Assembly: GCA_030430575.1 (NCBI GenBank)
Contig: JAUIKF010000033.1
Coordinates: 1-64,000, forward strand
DNA length: 64,000 bases
Source of the DNA: Bacteroidia bacterium
GTDB taxonomy: Bacteria > Bacteroidota > Bacteroidia > J057
Reading direction: 5' to 3'
Part shown: in pieces, positions 32,321-41,447 of the stretch
Layout of the letters: each line of letters opens with the position of its first letter
Position numbering within the stretch: position 1 is the stretch's first letter
Translations under genes and position numbers: made by a program
Notes under the pieces: model-generated
What the model was told of the DNA's origin: nothing
Seen by the model: the letters and a program-made list of their open reading frames with translations, nothing else
The model's database searches: none

Positions 32321-35300
32321 TTACCTCCTTGGGAAAGTCCGTTTCTTTCCGCCTTTGCGCGCTTGGGCGCGACGCTCAGCACGGCTGAGTTGCCGCTCTG
32401 GCTGCTCGCTGGCACCAGCCATGACACGACGCTCCTTGTCCATCTGCTGGCGGCGCTGCTTCTCTATTTGGTCATGTCGCGTATTGAACTTGCTGAAGTC
32501 GTCGCGACGCGCCTGGGTATTGTCCTGCTGGGCACGCCCCTCAATTTGCAAGTCTGCCTTGTAGATAGTAGAAAGAACCTCAATATTGATGGTATTGAGC
32601 ATTTGTTGGAACAGCTCAAAGGATTCAAATTTGTAGATCAATATAGGGTCTTTCTGCTCAAAGACGGCATTTTGGACCGATTGGCGCAGTTCATCCATCT
32701 CCCGCAAGTGACGTCTCCACTTCTCATCGATGATCTGAAGCGTGATCACCTTTTCCAATTCATTGATGATCGCTCTGCCTTCTGATTCGAGGGCATCTTC
32801 GACATTTACAATGATCTTGACGTCGTGTTTGCCATCGGAAAATGGAATCAAGATGCGATTGACCTGTGGGCTATTGCGCTTGATATTGGTGATGCCTCTA
32901 TGAAGCTCAACTGCCAATACGCGCGTTTTTTGGGCGTAATATGCCTTGGCCGCATCGTATACGCGGTTTGTCAACTGCTCCTTCGTCTCATCGTTGAGGT
33001 TTTGTTCGGATATTTTGGGGTCGATAGACAAAAAGCGAATACAGTCCATCCGCAAGCCTTCGGCATCGGTGAAGTCTATGTGGCGCTTGATCAGGTTCTC
33101 TGACAAGTCATAGAGCATATTGTCGAGGTCGATCTTGATCCGATCTCCGTAAAGCGCATTGCGGCGACGTCGGTAGACGACTTCGCGCTGGTTGTTCATG
33201 ACATCGTCATATTCCAAGAGACGCTTCCGCATGGCAAAGTGGTTTTCTTCCACTTTCTTTTGCGCATTTCCTATAGACTTGGAGATAAGCGAATGTTGAA
33301 TGACTTCCCCTTCTTTTAGGCCCATGCGGTCCATCACTTTGGCGATCCGTTCAGACCCAAAAAGGCGCATCAGGTTGTCTTCTAGTGACACATAGAACTG
33401 TGAACTACCAGGGTCTCCCTGACGACCTGCACGTCCGCGCAACTGACGGTCGATCCGCCGTGACTCGTGGCGTTCCGTACCGATAATGGCCAAGCCACCA
33501 GCTTCTATGACCCCTGGGCCTAGCTTAATGTCCGTACCCCGTCCCGCCATGTTGGTGGCGACGGTGACAGCCCCTGGCTGGCCAGCCTTGGCGACGATAT
33601 CCGCCTCTCGCTGGTGCTGTTTGGCGTTGAGGACATCATGGTCGATCTTCCGCGCTCGCATGGTGCGACTCAGGCGTTCAGAGACATCTACAGAGGTTGT
33701 ACCTACCAAAACAGGCCTGCCAGCCTCCTGCAATTCTTCTATCTCATCGATGACCGCATGGAACTTTTCCTTCTCAGTCTTGAAGACCAAATCTTCTCTG
33801 TCGTCTCGTGCAATCGGACGATTGGTAGGAATCACTACCACATCCAGTTTGTAAATTTCAAAAAATTCACCTTCCTCCGTCTCTGCCGTACCGGTCATGC
33901 CTGAAAGCTTGTGGTACATTCGGAAGAAGTTCTGCAAAGTCACTGTAGCGTGCGTCTGGGTAGCTGCTTCTACCTTCACATTTTCCTTGGCCTCGATTGC
34001 CTGGTGTAGGCCATCTGAATACCGTCTTCCGGCCAATACACGCCCCGTTTGCTCATCGACAATCATGACTTTCTTGGTGCCATCCTTATCATCGATGATG
34101 TATTCAATATCTAGGTCAAATAGGGTATAAGCTTTCAACAACTGATTGATGGCGTGGAGCAATTCAGACTTTTGTTCATACTCTTTTGCCAACAACTCTT
34201 TTTGCTTCACCTTATCCTCTTCTGACAGTTCTTCTGATTTCTCAATCTCTCCAAACCGCGTCGCTACATCTGGCAAGACAAATAGGTCAGAATCTTCTCC
34301 TGCACGGGTGATCAATTCACGGCCTTTGTCGGTGAGTTCTACCTGGTTATTTTTTTGGTCAATGGTGAAAAACAGCGGCTCATCAGCCTGCCACATATTT
34401 TTTGCATTGTCTTGTAGGTAAAATGCTTCCGTCCGACGCATGGTCGTGGTAGTTCCTTGCTCAGACAAGTATTCAATCAGCTTATTGTCTTTGGGCAATC
34501 CGCGAAAAGCACGGAAGAGATTAAGCCCTACTTCGTCGCGCTTTCCTTCCACACCAAAGTATTTTTTGGCTTCTATCAGGTAGCCATTCACGAGCTTCTT
34601 CTGCTCGTTGACCAGGCGTGAGATACGTGGCTTCAGCTCATAATACAGCTTGCTGTCTTGCTCATCGTCGCGGTCCGTCGGCCCTGAGATGATCAGCGGC
34701 GTACGCGCCTCATCGATCAAGACAGAGTCGATCTCATCAATAATGGCATAGAAATGCTCCTGTTGCACGAGAAACTCTGGATGCGTGGTCATATTGTCCC
34801 GCAAGTAGTCAAAGCCAAACTCATTATTGGTGCCGTAGGTAATGTCAGCGTTGTAAGCTTTGCGACGCTCTTCAGAGTTTGGCTGGTGGAGATCGATGCA
34901 ATCGACGACCAATCCGTGAAACTGGAAGATCGGCGCATTCCACTCGGCGTCACGACGGGCGAGGTAGTTGTTGACTGTCACGACGTGGACACCCATGCCT
35001 GCGAGGGCATTGAGATAAACGGGGAATGTTGCCACCAGCGTTTTTCCTTCCCCGGTCGCCATCTCCGCGATCCGGCCAGAATGAAGTACAAACCCTCCCA
35101 TGATCTGGACATCATAGTGGATCATACTCCATTTGATCTTAGCACCAGCAGCTTCCCATTCGTTTTTGTAAAAAGCGGAATGGCCATCTATTTGGATGTG
35201 CGGCTTGGTTTCTGCCAATTCGCGGTCATAATCATTGGCGACGACCCTCAATCCTCCATTCTCGGTAAGGCGGCGGGCTGTCTCTTTGATCACTGCAAAT

Positions 35301-35626
35301 GCTTCAGGAGCAAGGTCCCGCATAATCTCATCAAGCTGCTCAAAGTGCTGCTTTTTGAGCTTATCCAGCTCGATATAGAGCTGATCTTTAGCATCTATAT
35401 CGGTGGTCGTCTCAGCTTCTTTTTTGATATTCTCAATTTCTGTCCGAATATCGGTGGTATAGATCTTGATTTGCTCTTTGAACTCAGCAGTTTTGCCGCG
35501 AAGCTCATCATCTGAGAGGTCATGAAATCGCTCATAGGCCTCGTTCACGGCATCTACAATGGGCTGCAAGTCTTTTATATCCTTGTCCTTTTTTGAAGGA
35601 AAAATTTTCTTGATAATATTTAGCAT
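32321..35626 (-). CDS. secA: Preprotein translocase ATPase SecA
   Basis: About 1101 residues from the ATG at 35626 (MLNIIKKIFPSKKDKDIKDL). An in-frame ATG 16 codons upstream adds non-conserved residues. Hallmarks: MATGEGKTLVATFPVYLNAL (Walker A), YAIIDEIDSVLIDEARTP (Walker B), MTGTAETEEGEFFEIYKLDV, NMAGRGTDIKLGPGV and QLRGRAGRQGDPGSSQFY. SecA drives export of unfolded proteins through SecYEG, which must feed the many secreted and T9SS proteins here. The C-terminus ends in a basic Arg/Lys tail (AQARKGGKKRTFPRR). It has no CxCxnCH zinc-binding motif, which many other SecA proteins carry. Confidence 0.97.
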   Translation of the reverse strand: MLNIIKKIFPSKKDKDIKDLQPIVDAVNEAYERFHDLSDDELRGKTAEFKEQIKIYTTDIRTEIENIKKEAETTTDIDAKDQLYIELDKLKKQHFEQLDEIMRDLAPEAFAVIKETARRLTENGGLRVVANDYDRELAETKPHIQIDGHSAFYKNEWEAAGAKIKWSMIHYDVQIMGGFVLHSGRIAEMATGEGKTLVATFPVYLNALAGMGVHVVTVNNYLARRDAEWNAPIFQFHGLVVDCIDLHQPNSEERRKAYNADITYGTNNEFGFDYLRDNMTTHPEFLVQQEHFYAIIDEIDSVLIDEARTPLIISGPTDRDDEQDSKLYYELKPRISRLVNEQKKLVNGYLIEAKKYFGVEGKRDEVGLNLFRAFRGLPKDNKLIEYLSEQGTTTTMRRTEAFYLQDNAKNMWQADEPLFFTIDQKNNQVELTDKGRELITRAGEDSDLFVLPDVATRFGEIEKSEELSEEDKVKQKELLAKEYEQKSELLHAINQLLKAYTLFDLDIEYIIDDKDGTKKVMIVDEQTGRVLAGRRYSDGLHQAIEAKENVKVEAATQTHATVTLQNFFRMYHKLSGMTGTAETEEGEFFEIYKLDVVVIPTNRPIARDDREDLVFKTEKEKFHAVIDEIEELQEAGRPVLVGTTSVDVSERLSRTMRARKIDHDVLNAKQHQREADIVAKAGQPGAVTVATNMAGRGTDIKLGPGVIEAGGLAIIGTERHESRRIDRQLRGRAGRQGDPGSSQFYVSLEDNLMRLFGSERIAKVMDRMGLKEGEVIQHSLISKSIGNAQKKVEENHFAMRKRLLEYDDVMNNQREVVYRRRRNALYGDRIKIDLDNMLYDLSENLIKRHIDFTDAEGLRMDCIRFLSIDPKISEQNLNDETKEQLTNRVYDAAKAYYAQKTRVLAVELHRGITNIKRNSPQVNRILIPFSDGKHDVKIIVNVEDALESEGRAIINELEKVITLQIIDEKWRRHLREMDELRQSVQNAVFEQKDPILIYKFESFELFQQMLNTINIEVLSTIYKADLQIEGRAQQDNTQARRDDFSKFNTRHDQIEKQRRQQMDKERRVMAGASEQPERQLSRAERRAQARKGGKKRTFPRR

Positions 35627-35723
35627 GGTCTTTTTTTCTGAATCTCTATAGATAAATAATGGAAATTGAGGCAATTATTCTTATTACCTGATGGGTTGTC
35701 TATGTAGACCAAGCGGTATTTCA

Positions 35724-35803
35724 TGAACCATATAAGACATTTAAGGGCATATAAGGGGTTAAAAGTCTATTTTCTTATATGTTCTTATATTCCTTATATG
35801 GTT
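35724..35803. repeat. CATATAAGG-word repeat and inverted copy
   Basis: A 32-bp segment at 35724-35755 (with AACCATATAAGACATTTAAG) differs at one base from 28226-28257. A diverged inverted copy at 35774-35803 matches at about 25 of 30 bases, so the pair can fold into a hairpin upstream of secA. The rest of the 277-bp gap 35627-35903 holds no gene I can support. Confidence 0.65.
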
Positions 35804-35903
35804 TAATTAACACGGCTTTTTCGCCCATTAAAAAGAATAATACATTTCGAAACCTATGATTGCCGAAAATGCGAGGCAAATTTAGGGAAAAAATGGGTGG
35901 GAT

Positions 35904-36218
35904 TTAATTCAAAAAGGCAGGACCTGCTCTAGGGACAATTTGTGGAGGGAGGGGATGGGGGACAAATGGTGCTTCTAATAGGCGAGAGTAGCCTTTTGTA
36001 AAGCTTGTCGTGAGGGCTATAGGGCTGTAGAAGTCAAAGGGAAACGCGAGCCGAAAGTCTATGGCATCTTCTTGAGTCTGGACGATCTGCTGGCTAGAGA
36101 TCAACTGAATGGCGCGGTGAAAGCGCATATGGGAAGCCCAGTCCGTCTGCGGTGCGCCAGGCTGGAGCATCAGCACCCACGGAATAGAAAGTCCCCATAC
36201 AATTGCTTTAGTTACCAT
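35904..36218 (-). CDS. Small protein of unknown function
   Basis: 104 residues from the ATG at 36218 (MVTKAIVWGLSIPWVLML). The frame runs further upstream through a GAGACCG repeat, but that part is repeat-encoded. A hydrophobic N-terminus could be a signal or membrane anchor. The rest (AIQLISSQQIVQTQEDAIDF, then SPIALTTSFTKGY) shows no known family. As with the gene at 9957, a GACCGTTCG repeat begins 3 bp before its ATG, so it may lack a normal promoter. It might be a damaged remnant. Confidence 0.45.
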   Translation of the reverse strand: MVTKAIVWGLSIPWVLMLQPGAPQTDWASHMRFHRAIQLISSQQIVQTQEDAIDFRLAFPFDFYSPIALTTSFTKGYSRLLEAPFVPHPLPPQIVPRAGPAFLN

Positions 36219-36220
36219 AA

Positions 36221-36343
36221 TAGACCGTTCGTCGCTATCGCTCCTCACTGCGAGACCGCTCGCCCTTCGGGCTCGCTGCGAGATCGTTCGCTGGCGCTCA
36301 CTGTCAGACCGCTCGGCTCGAAGACTCGCCTCGCTGTGAGACA
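36221..36343. repeat. GAGAYCGYTCG/CTGCGAG repeat array, second locus
   Basis: Units GACCGTTCG, GAGACCGCTCG, GAGATCGTTCG and CAGACCGCTCG alternate with spacers TCGCTATCGCTCCTCACTGC, CCCTTCGGGCTCGCTGC, CTGGCGCTCACTGT and GCTCGAAGACTCGCCTCGCT. It begins 3 bp upstream of the ATG of the gene at 35904. CCCTTCGGG is a small palindrome. Spacers of the same type occur in the array at 10467. Confidence 0.8.
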
Positions 36344-36526
36344 AGAGACTTACAAATTATTTTATCATTTACTCATCTAATCATTTACTCATTTTCTCCC
36401 CCCCTTCTCTCCTTCCCTCATTCTATCATTTCTCCGCCAGACCGCTCGGCTCGAAGACTCGCCTCGCTGTGAGACAAGAGACTTACAAATTATTTTATCA
36501 TTTACTCATCTAATCATTTACTCATT
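36305..36526. repeat. 89-bp perfect direct duplication containing repeat end and TCATT words
   Basis: 36305-36393 and 36438-36526 are identical by eye over 89 bp. Each copy holds a CAGACCGCTCG repeat unit, the ACAAGAGACTTACAAATT segment and a run of TTTACTCATCTAATCATT words. The offset is 133 bp. The duplicate shows that the repeat and its flanking words move or copy as one block. No gene is seen in 36219-36542. Confidence 0.85.
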
Positions 36527-36542
36527 CCATTCCCTCATTCCC

Positions 36543-37349
36543 TCATCCTATCATTCTCTCATTCGCCTTTATTACCTCCTCCAAATCCTCCTGTATATGA
36601 CCATTGCTGGCGATGATTTGTTTACCAAATAAATAATCATTTCCTCCTTTGAAATCACTCACTATGCCCCCTGCCTCTTGAACAATAAGCGCGCCTGCGG
36701 CGACATCCCAGGGGTTGAGCCCCCACTCAAAAAAGCCTTCTAGTCGTCCACAGGCTACATATACCAAATCTATGGCGGCACTGCCCATGCGTCTTATGCC
36801 GTGAGAAGCCGCTAACATATAGGCTACTAGCTTGAGGTATTCGTCCAGGGAGCTAAGGCCCTTTTTGGGGAAACCTGTGCCTATCAGGGATTCAGCGAGA
36901 ACCTTGCATTCACTTACCTGAATGGCTTCGCCATTCAAGGTCGCACCGCCTCCTTTATATGCTGCGAACAACTCGTCGCCGATGACTTCATACACAATTC
37001 CTAAAACAACTTCCGTCCCTTGTCGAAGGGCTACACTGATCGCAAACATGGGGATCCCGTGGACAAAATTGGTGGTCCCATCGATGGGATCTACGATCCA
37101 GGTATAGTCATTGATGGCCTGGGCATCTGCCGTCTCTTCCCCAATAAACCCCGCTCCAGGAAGCAGCGTCCCTAATTTCTCTTTCAATAATTGCTCCGTC
37201 TGGACATCTACATAGGAAAATAAATCATTTTTCCCCTTATACTCCACCTGCTGACGCGAAAAATTCTGAAAGGCGTTCCGCGCAAATTCACCCGCTTCCT
37301 TTACAGCTAATTCTGTCTGATTGAGTAATGTGGGGAGAGAAATGGTCAT
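36543..37349 (-). CDS. suhB: Inositol-monophosphatase-family phosphatase
   Basis: 268 residues. The metal-dependent phosphatase motifs are intact: GEETADAQ, WIVDPIDGTTNFVHGIPMF and NPWDVAAGALIVQEAGGI. SuhB-type enzymes hydrolyse myo-inositol 1-phosphate or related sugar phosphates in the cytosol. Some have an added role in rRNA transcription. The C-terminal residues (ANERMIG) and TGA are encoded by a copy of the TCATTCTATCATT word (36543-36563), so the gene end has been taken over by, or evolved into, the repeat. Start ATG at 37349 is the natural family start. Confidence 0.9.
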   Translation of the reverse strand: MTISLPTLLNQTELAVKEAGEFARNAFQNFSRQQVEYKGKNDLFSYVDVQTEQLLKEKLGTLLPGAGFIGEETADAQAINDYTWIVDPIDGTTNFVHGIPMFAISVALRQGTEVVLGIVYEVIGDELFAAYKGGGATLNGEAIQVSECKVLAESLIGTGFPKKGLSSLDEYLKLVAYMLAASHGIRRMGSAAIDLVYVACGRLEGFFEWGLNPWDVAAGALIVQEAGGIVSDFKGGNDYLFGKQIIASNGHIQEDLEEVIKANERMIG

Positions 37350-37481
37350 CTAGAGAAATATATGGGGTAAGAAATTATTGCCTAGGGTGCGCAAGGGCTG
37401 TTCCATTAAAGTCTTTTCAGCCAAAAAGGGTAATTCCCATCCGTGCTCTGCCAGAATGGCAGATATAAGAAAAGCTCAATC

Positions 37482-37545
37482 TCAAGTGCAAGTATCAAGT
37501 TCAATGTTTTTTCCTTTTTGAATTTGAACTTGAGTTTGCACTTGA
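37482..37545. repeat. CAAGTTCAA-word inverted repeat
   Basis: TCAAGTGCAAGTATCAAGTT (37482 on) and TTGAACTTGAGTTTGCACTT (37524 on) are near-perfect inverted arms (about 22 bp, two or three differences). Similar words occur at 28163-28200, 29475-29505, 32285-32315 and 58031-58110. The 324-bp gap 37350-37673 otherwise holds only the promoter below. Confidence 0.65.
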
Positions 37546-37571
37546 ACTTATCCTGTGAAATTGTCCTTCCG

Positions 37572-37603
37572 TTTGCTCCCAAATATCGCGATCTCTATAT
37601 TTG
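37572..37603 (+). promoter_or_regulatory. Promoter of the DUF4956-CotH-VTC operon
   Basis: TTTG (37572-37575), a 20-bp spacer and TATATTTG (37596-37603) match the Bacteroidota housekeeping consensus TTTG-N19..21-TAnnTTTG almost exactly. The start codon of the first gene is about 70 bp downstream. No -33/-7 pair as good was found elsewhere in the window. Confidence 0.7.
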
Positions 37604-37673
37604 CCAGATTATTACGCAAAGGTGTCCTTATCATAAAGCCAATATTAAGCTTTAAGGACCAAAAAAGAAGCAT

Positions 37674-38348
37674 ATGAATTTTGAAGCATACTTAGAGCAG
37701 TTTACCCTAGCAGTCAAGCTGGATGAGTTTTTGATTGGCTTGGCCGTCGGTGCCCCGCTGCTGATTCTGCTGCGCCTGTTTTATGTCAAATATGGAAATG
37801 CCGTTTCCAATCGCAGTCGTTTTGCCAGTAATTTTTTGCCGTTGGGACTTACGACCATGCTCATCATCACGATCGTAAAGTCTTCTTTTGCCCTGTCCCT
37901 CGGACTAGTTGGGGCGCTTTCTATCGTTCGCTATCGCGCTGCGATCAAGGATCCTGAAGAGTTGACCTACCTCTTTTTTGTGATTGCCATTGGCTTGGCG
38001 ACAGGTGCCAATCAGCCTTTGATGGCTGTGATCGCCTTTGTGACCATCCTAGGGCTGGTCTTGCTCAACAATCGCCTGGGCGATGTACGGTCCTTCAAGA
38101 AGCAGGACAATATGTACCTCAATATCCGAACTGACATTCAGAATCTACAGCAAGTGACGGACCTAATTTCCCCGCATTTCTCTCATATCGAGCTGAAACG
38201 TATGGACCAGGCCGCAGATAGTCTGGACCTGTCCTATGTTGTCAAAGCTGACTCCGTAGCGAAATTGGAAGATGTACGACAAGCGCTTTCTGCACTATCA
38301 TCGAATACAACGCTCTCCCTGATTGATCAACCCGACCTAGGGGTGTAG
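37674..38348 (+). CDS. DUF4956 membrane protein
   Basis: 224 residues. Membrane helices at about 20-40, 58-85 and 100-130 surround the family's signature LVGALSIVRYRAAIKDPEEL. The C-terminal third (about 140-224) is a soluble domain, probably cytoplasmic (LNIRTDIQNLQQVTDLISPH). DUF4956 proteins are known chiefly from neighbourhoods with VTC-domain and CotH-kinase genes, as here. Their function is unknown, with a channel or transport role for a phosphate polymer sometimes suggested. It is the first gene of a likely three-gene operon, 63 bp before the CotH gene. Confidence 0.85.
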   Translation: MNFEAYLEQFTLAVKLDEFLIGLAVGAPLLILLRLFYVKYGNAVSNRSRFASNFLPLGLTTMLIITIVKSSFALSLGLVGALSIVRYRAAIKDPEELTYLFFVIAIGLATGANQPLMAVIAFVTILGLVLLNNRLGDVRSFKKQDNMYLNIRTDIQNLQQVTDLISPHFSHIELKRMDQAADSLDLSYVVKADSVAKLEDVRQALSALSSNTTLSLIDQPDLGV

Positions 38349-38411
38349 GAGGAAATGATAGCATGAGTAGATGATAGAATGATAGAATGAAGAGGTAAAA
38401 CAGTCTCTGTT

Positions 38412-41357
38412 ATGTTAATCAAACAAGCTACATCTGGACCTGCATTGCGTCCCAATAGCAAGAGCACCTTGGTGGTGGTTGGACTGCTGGTAGTCGCTGC
38501 TATCGCTTTGGGGGTGAAATATTTTGTACCCCTGGGGTTGGGAGGCACTTCATCAGAAGTGGTGACCTGTGACTTGGAAGACATAAAGATCGTCGACGGG
38601 AAAACCTTTTTTTATAGCGATGGGCGGATGTTTGAAAATGGGGATCTCAGAAGCGCCAAAGATGCTCGTTCAGGTAGCTATTCCTGTAGGTTGGATGGCG
38701 ACCAGAAGTATGGTCTACTTTATGATTTTACGGAAGAAGCTCAACCCAATACCGTCTACCGCGCCTCTGTCTGGCGGCGAGGCAATAAATTGAATTATAG
38801 CTACCTCGTAGCTAGTGGTAAGGGCGAGACTTCTTTTTACAAAGATGCCAAGGACCCATCTGTGGTTGAAAGAGACGATTGGGAGCAATTAGAAATATTC
38901 TTCAAAGTGCCCTACGGTGCCACAGAAGTCAAGGTCTATGTCCATAAATCTAGTGGAGGTGAAGTCTTTTTTGACGATTTTAAAATAGAAAAAGTCTCCA
39001 ATCAGGGGATGATGAATCGTGCGGGGCAGGCGGATAGTTTCCCGACCCTTGACCTACAGTTGGGCGCCAAGCAACTCGCCAAGATCAAGGATAAGCGACA
39101 AGAAGCCTTTAAGCGAGGGGTTTTGTTTTCGGAGGATGATGATTGGGTAAAAGGAGACCTGGTGGCAGATGGTGAAGTATTGCCTGTCAAAGCGCGCCTC
39201 AAAGGGGACTGGATGGATCATCTTTCAGGAAAAAAATGGTCATTTCGGATCTCTACGCGCAAGGCGACGAGTTGGAATCGAATGATCACCTTTTCGGTGC
39301 AGAACCCTCAAGTACGTCATTACCTCAGCGAATGGGTGTATCACCGCCTCTGCGAGCGGGAGGACATCCTCACCAATCGCTACGACTTTATCCGTTTCAA
39401 ACTCAACGGCGAATCCAGGGGCATCTATGTCTATGAGGAGCATTTTGAGAAGCAATTAGTAGAATATAAGGAGCGCCGCGAAGGGCCGATCATTCGCTTC
39501 AGCGAAGATGGCGTATGGAATGCGCGCAAGCGAGAGTTGGATTTTGATAACAAAAAAATCCGTATAGAAACGAAGTTCAACACCTTCGAGTCAGCAGAAA
39601 TCACGCCTTTCAAAGAAGGACGTACAGCCAAGGATTCTGTGCTGAGTCAGCAGTTTGTGTTGGCGCGAACCCTGCTCCAGCAGTTTCGTTTTGGCCAGAA
39701 GGCCGTTTCGGAAGTATTTGATGTAGACAAATTGGCGAAGTTCTACGCCATTGCTGACCTGTGCAAGGCACGCCATGGCCTGGTATGGCACAACATGCGC
39801 TTTTACTATAACCCTGTTATCAGCCGCTTGGAACCCATCGCTTATGATGGCTTCACGATGTCAGGAGTATTTGAACCGCACCGCAAGCTCTTGAGAGGAT
39901 CTAAGGTCAATCGGCTTACGGGGATATATGACCTGGACCGAGATAGAACTCCCTTTCTCGACAAGGAAGTGATGGAGAAATATATATATTACCTCCAGAA
40001 ATATAGCAGCAAGGCCTTTATAGAGACCTTTAACCTGGAAATCGCGGAAGACCTCAAATTGCGTGAGGCTTTTATCCAAGAAGAGGAGCCCAATTATGTC
40101 TATGAAGATCAGTTGGTGAAAAATGCGAATGATATCTTCACCATCCTCTATCCCCTCAACGATAATTCCATTCGCGCTCATCGGCAAGAAGGGCGAGGCG
40201 ACAGTGTACTCCTCAAAATCGCCAATTTCCATATGTTGCCCTTGGAAGTAGTTGGGTTTGGGAAAACCACGGAGAAGGTAGATATGCCCCTGGATCATTC
40301 TCACCATTTACTGGCTTATCACCACGATTTCCTCCCTGATTATCAAGACCTGGTAGCCCCCACAGCGGCGAAGGTGATTTTTTGTAAAATGCCTGGCATT
40401 GATTCATTATTTTATTCCAATATCTCCAACTGGCCACTCGCCCTTCCAAGTGTTCCGGCTCAAGAGATGTTTGCTGGCGTGATACCGCATAGCAATCCCC
40501 TGTACGATGTCACAGGAAAGCGCATCACTTTTATGCCTGGGCAATATGTCGTAGATACCGCCATTGTCATCTCAGCAGGGTATGAGGTGCAATTTGAGCC
40601 AGGCGTGGAGATTGATTTTGTAAAAAAAGCTTTCTTCCTGAGCCGATCTCCTGTCAAAATGCTGGGTAACCCCCAGCAATTGATTCGCCTCTTTTCTTCA
40701 GACCATACAGCCCGTGGCTTCACCGTGCTTCAGGCCGACGGCCCTTCGGAGATGCAGCATGTACGGGTGGAACACTTCAATACCTTGATCGAAAAAGGCT
40801 GGCGCCTGACAGGGGCTGTTACCTTCTATGAGTCGCCACTCAATATGAGTCACTGTGTCCTTATCGACAACCATTGCGAAGATGCATTAAACACCATCCG
40901 AACAGACTTTTCAGTGGAGAAAACCCTGATCAGCAATACCTTTTCGGACGGCTTTGACGCCGACTTCTGTAAAGGAACCGTGAAAGAATGTCGGTTTGTA
41001 GAGACTGGAAATGACTGCATTGATTTCTCGGGTAGCCGCATTACGATCATTGATTGTGAGATCGTATCGCCTGGGGACAAGGGCATCAGTGTGGGGGAAG
41101 AGAGCTTTGTGACGGTGAAATCGGCATCCATTGAGGGCGGCGTCTTGGGCGTGGCTTCCAAGGATTTATCGAAGCTCACCATAGAGCAAATCTCCATGAA
41201 GAACTGCCAAACAGCCTTTGCTGCCTACCAGAAAAAGCCTGAATACGGCGGAGCTACCATTGTGGTCAAGAATTATGAGGCCGAAGGTATCCAGACCATG
41301 CATAAGATAGAATTAGGGTCTAAGCTTTGGTTAAAAGGGGTAGAAATATCGGAGTAA
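38412..41357 (+). CDS. CotH-kinase-family protein with jelly-roll and beta-helix domains
   Basis: 981 residues. One N-terminal membrane helix (about 20-39) anchors it. Residues about 60-195 look like a carbohydrate-binding-type beta sandwich (PNTVYRASVWRRGN, GEVFFDDFKIEKV). A CotH kinase domain (about 210-500) follows, with LNGESRGIYVYEEHFEKQLV, DLCKARHGLVWHNMRFYYNP and LEPIAYDG, which contain the family's His, Asn and metal-binding Asp. The last 280 residues are a right-handed parallel beta-helix (repeats such as GNDCIDFSGSRITIIDCEIV). CotH enzymes are secreted or surface kinases. In this operon a role in modifying or phosphorylating a surface polymer is a reasonable inference. ATG 38412 is the start, next to TGATAGAATGA words. 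Confidence 0.85.
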   Translation: MLIKQATSGPALRPNSKSTLVVVGLLVVAAIALGVKYFVPLGLGGTSSEVVTCDLEDIKIVDGKTFFYSDGRMFENGDLRSAKDARSGSYSCRLDGDQKYGLLYDFTEEAQPNTVYRASVWRRGNKLNYSYLVASGKGETSFYKDAKDPSVVERDDWEQLEIFFKVPYGATEVKVYVHKSSGGEVFFDDFKIEKVSNQGMMNRAGQADSFPTLDLQLGAKQLAKIKDKRQEAFKRGVLFSEDDDWVKGDLVADGEVLPVKARLKGDWMDHLSGKKWSFRISTRKATSWNRMITFSVQNPQVRHYLSEWVYHRLCEREDILTNRYDFIRFKLNGESRGIYVYEEHFEKQLVEYKERREGPIIRFSEDGVWNARKRELDFDNKKIRIETKFNTFESAEITPFKEGRTAKDSVLSQQFVLARTLLQQFRFGQKAVSEVFDVDKLAKFYAIADLCKARHGLVWHNMRFYYNPVISRLEPIAYDGFTMSGVFEPHRKLLRGSKVNRLTGIYDLDRDRTPFLDKEVMEKYIYYLQKYSSKAFIETFNLEIAEDLKLREAFIQEEEPNYVYEDQLVKNANDIFTILYPLNDNSIRAHRQEGRGDSVLLKIANFHMLPLEVVGFGKTTEKVDMPLDHSHHLLAYHHDFLPDYQDLVAPTAAKVIFCKMPGIDSLFYSNISNWPLALPSVPAQEMFAGVIPHSNPLYDVTGKRITFMPGQYVVDTAIVISAGYEVQFEPGVEIDFVKKAFFLSRSPVKMLGNPQQLIRLFSSDHTARGFTVLQADGPSEMQHVRVEHFNTLIEKGWRLTGAVTFYESPLNMSHCVLIDNHCEDALNTIRTDFSVEKTLISNTFSDGFDADFCKGTVKECRFVETGNDCIDFSGSRITIIDCEIVSPGDKGISVGEESFVTVKSASIEGGVLGVASKDLSKLTIEQISMKNCQTAFAAYQKKPEYGGATIVVKNYEAEGIQTMHKIELGSKLWLKGVEISE

Positions 41358-41373
41358 AAAAAGATTGTTTATT

Positions 41374-41447
41374 ACTAATTGATAGATTGTTGATTGGGTA
41401 ATGCGAAGAATCAATAATTAATAATCAGTCAATCAATAATTCTTCAC
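41374..41447. repeat. AATCAATCAATAATT words between CotH and VTC genes
   Basis: ATTGATAGATTGTTGATT near 41380, then AATAATTAATAATCAGTC and AATCAATAATTCTTC up to 41447. The segment AATTAATAATCAGTCAATCA near 41417 is the same as in front of the caspase gene at 1589. It could form an AT-rich hairpin. Confidence 0.6.

Noticed and set aside
34754-35515. Plus-strand frame opposite secA
   Set aside because: Shadow of the SecA ATPase region. No start context or family.
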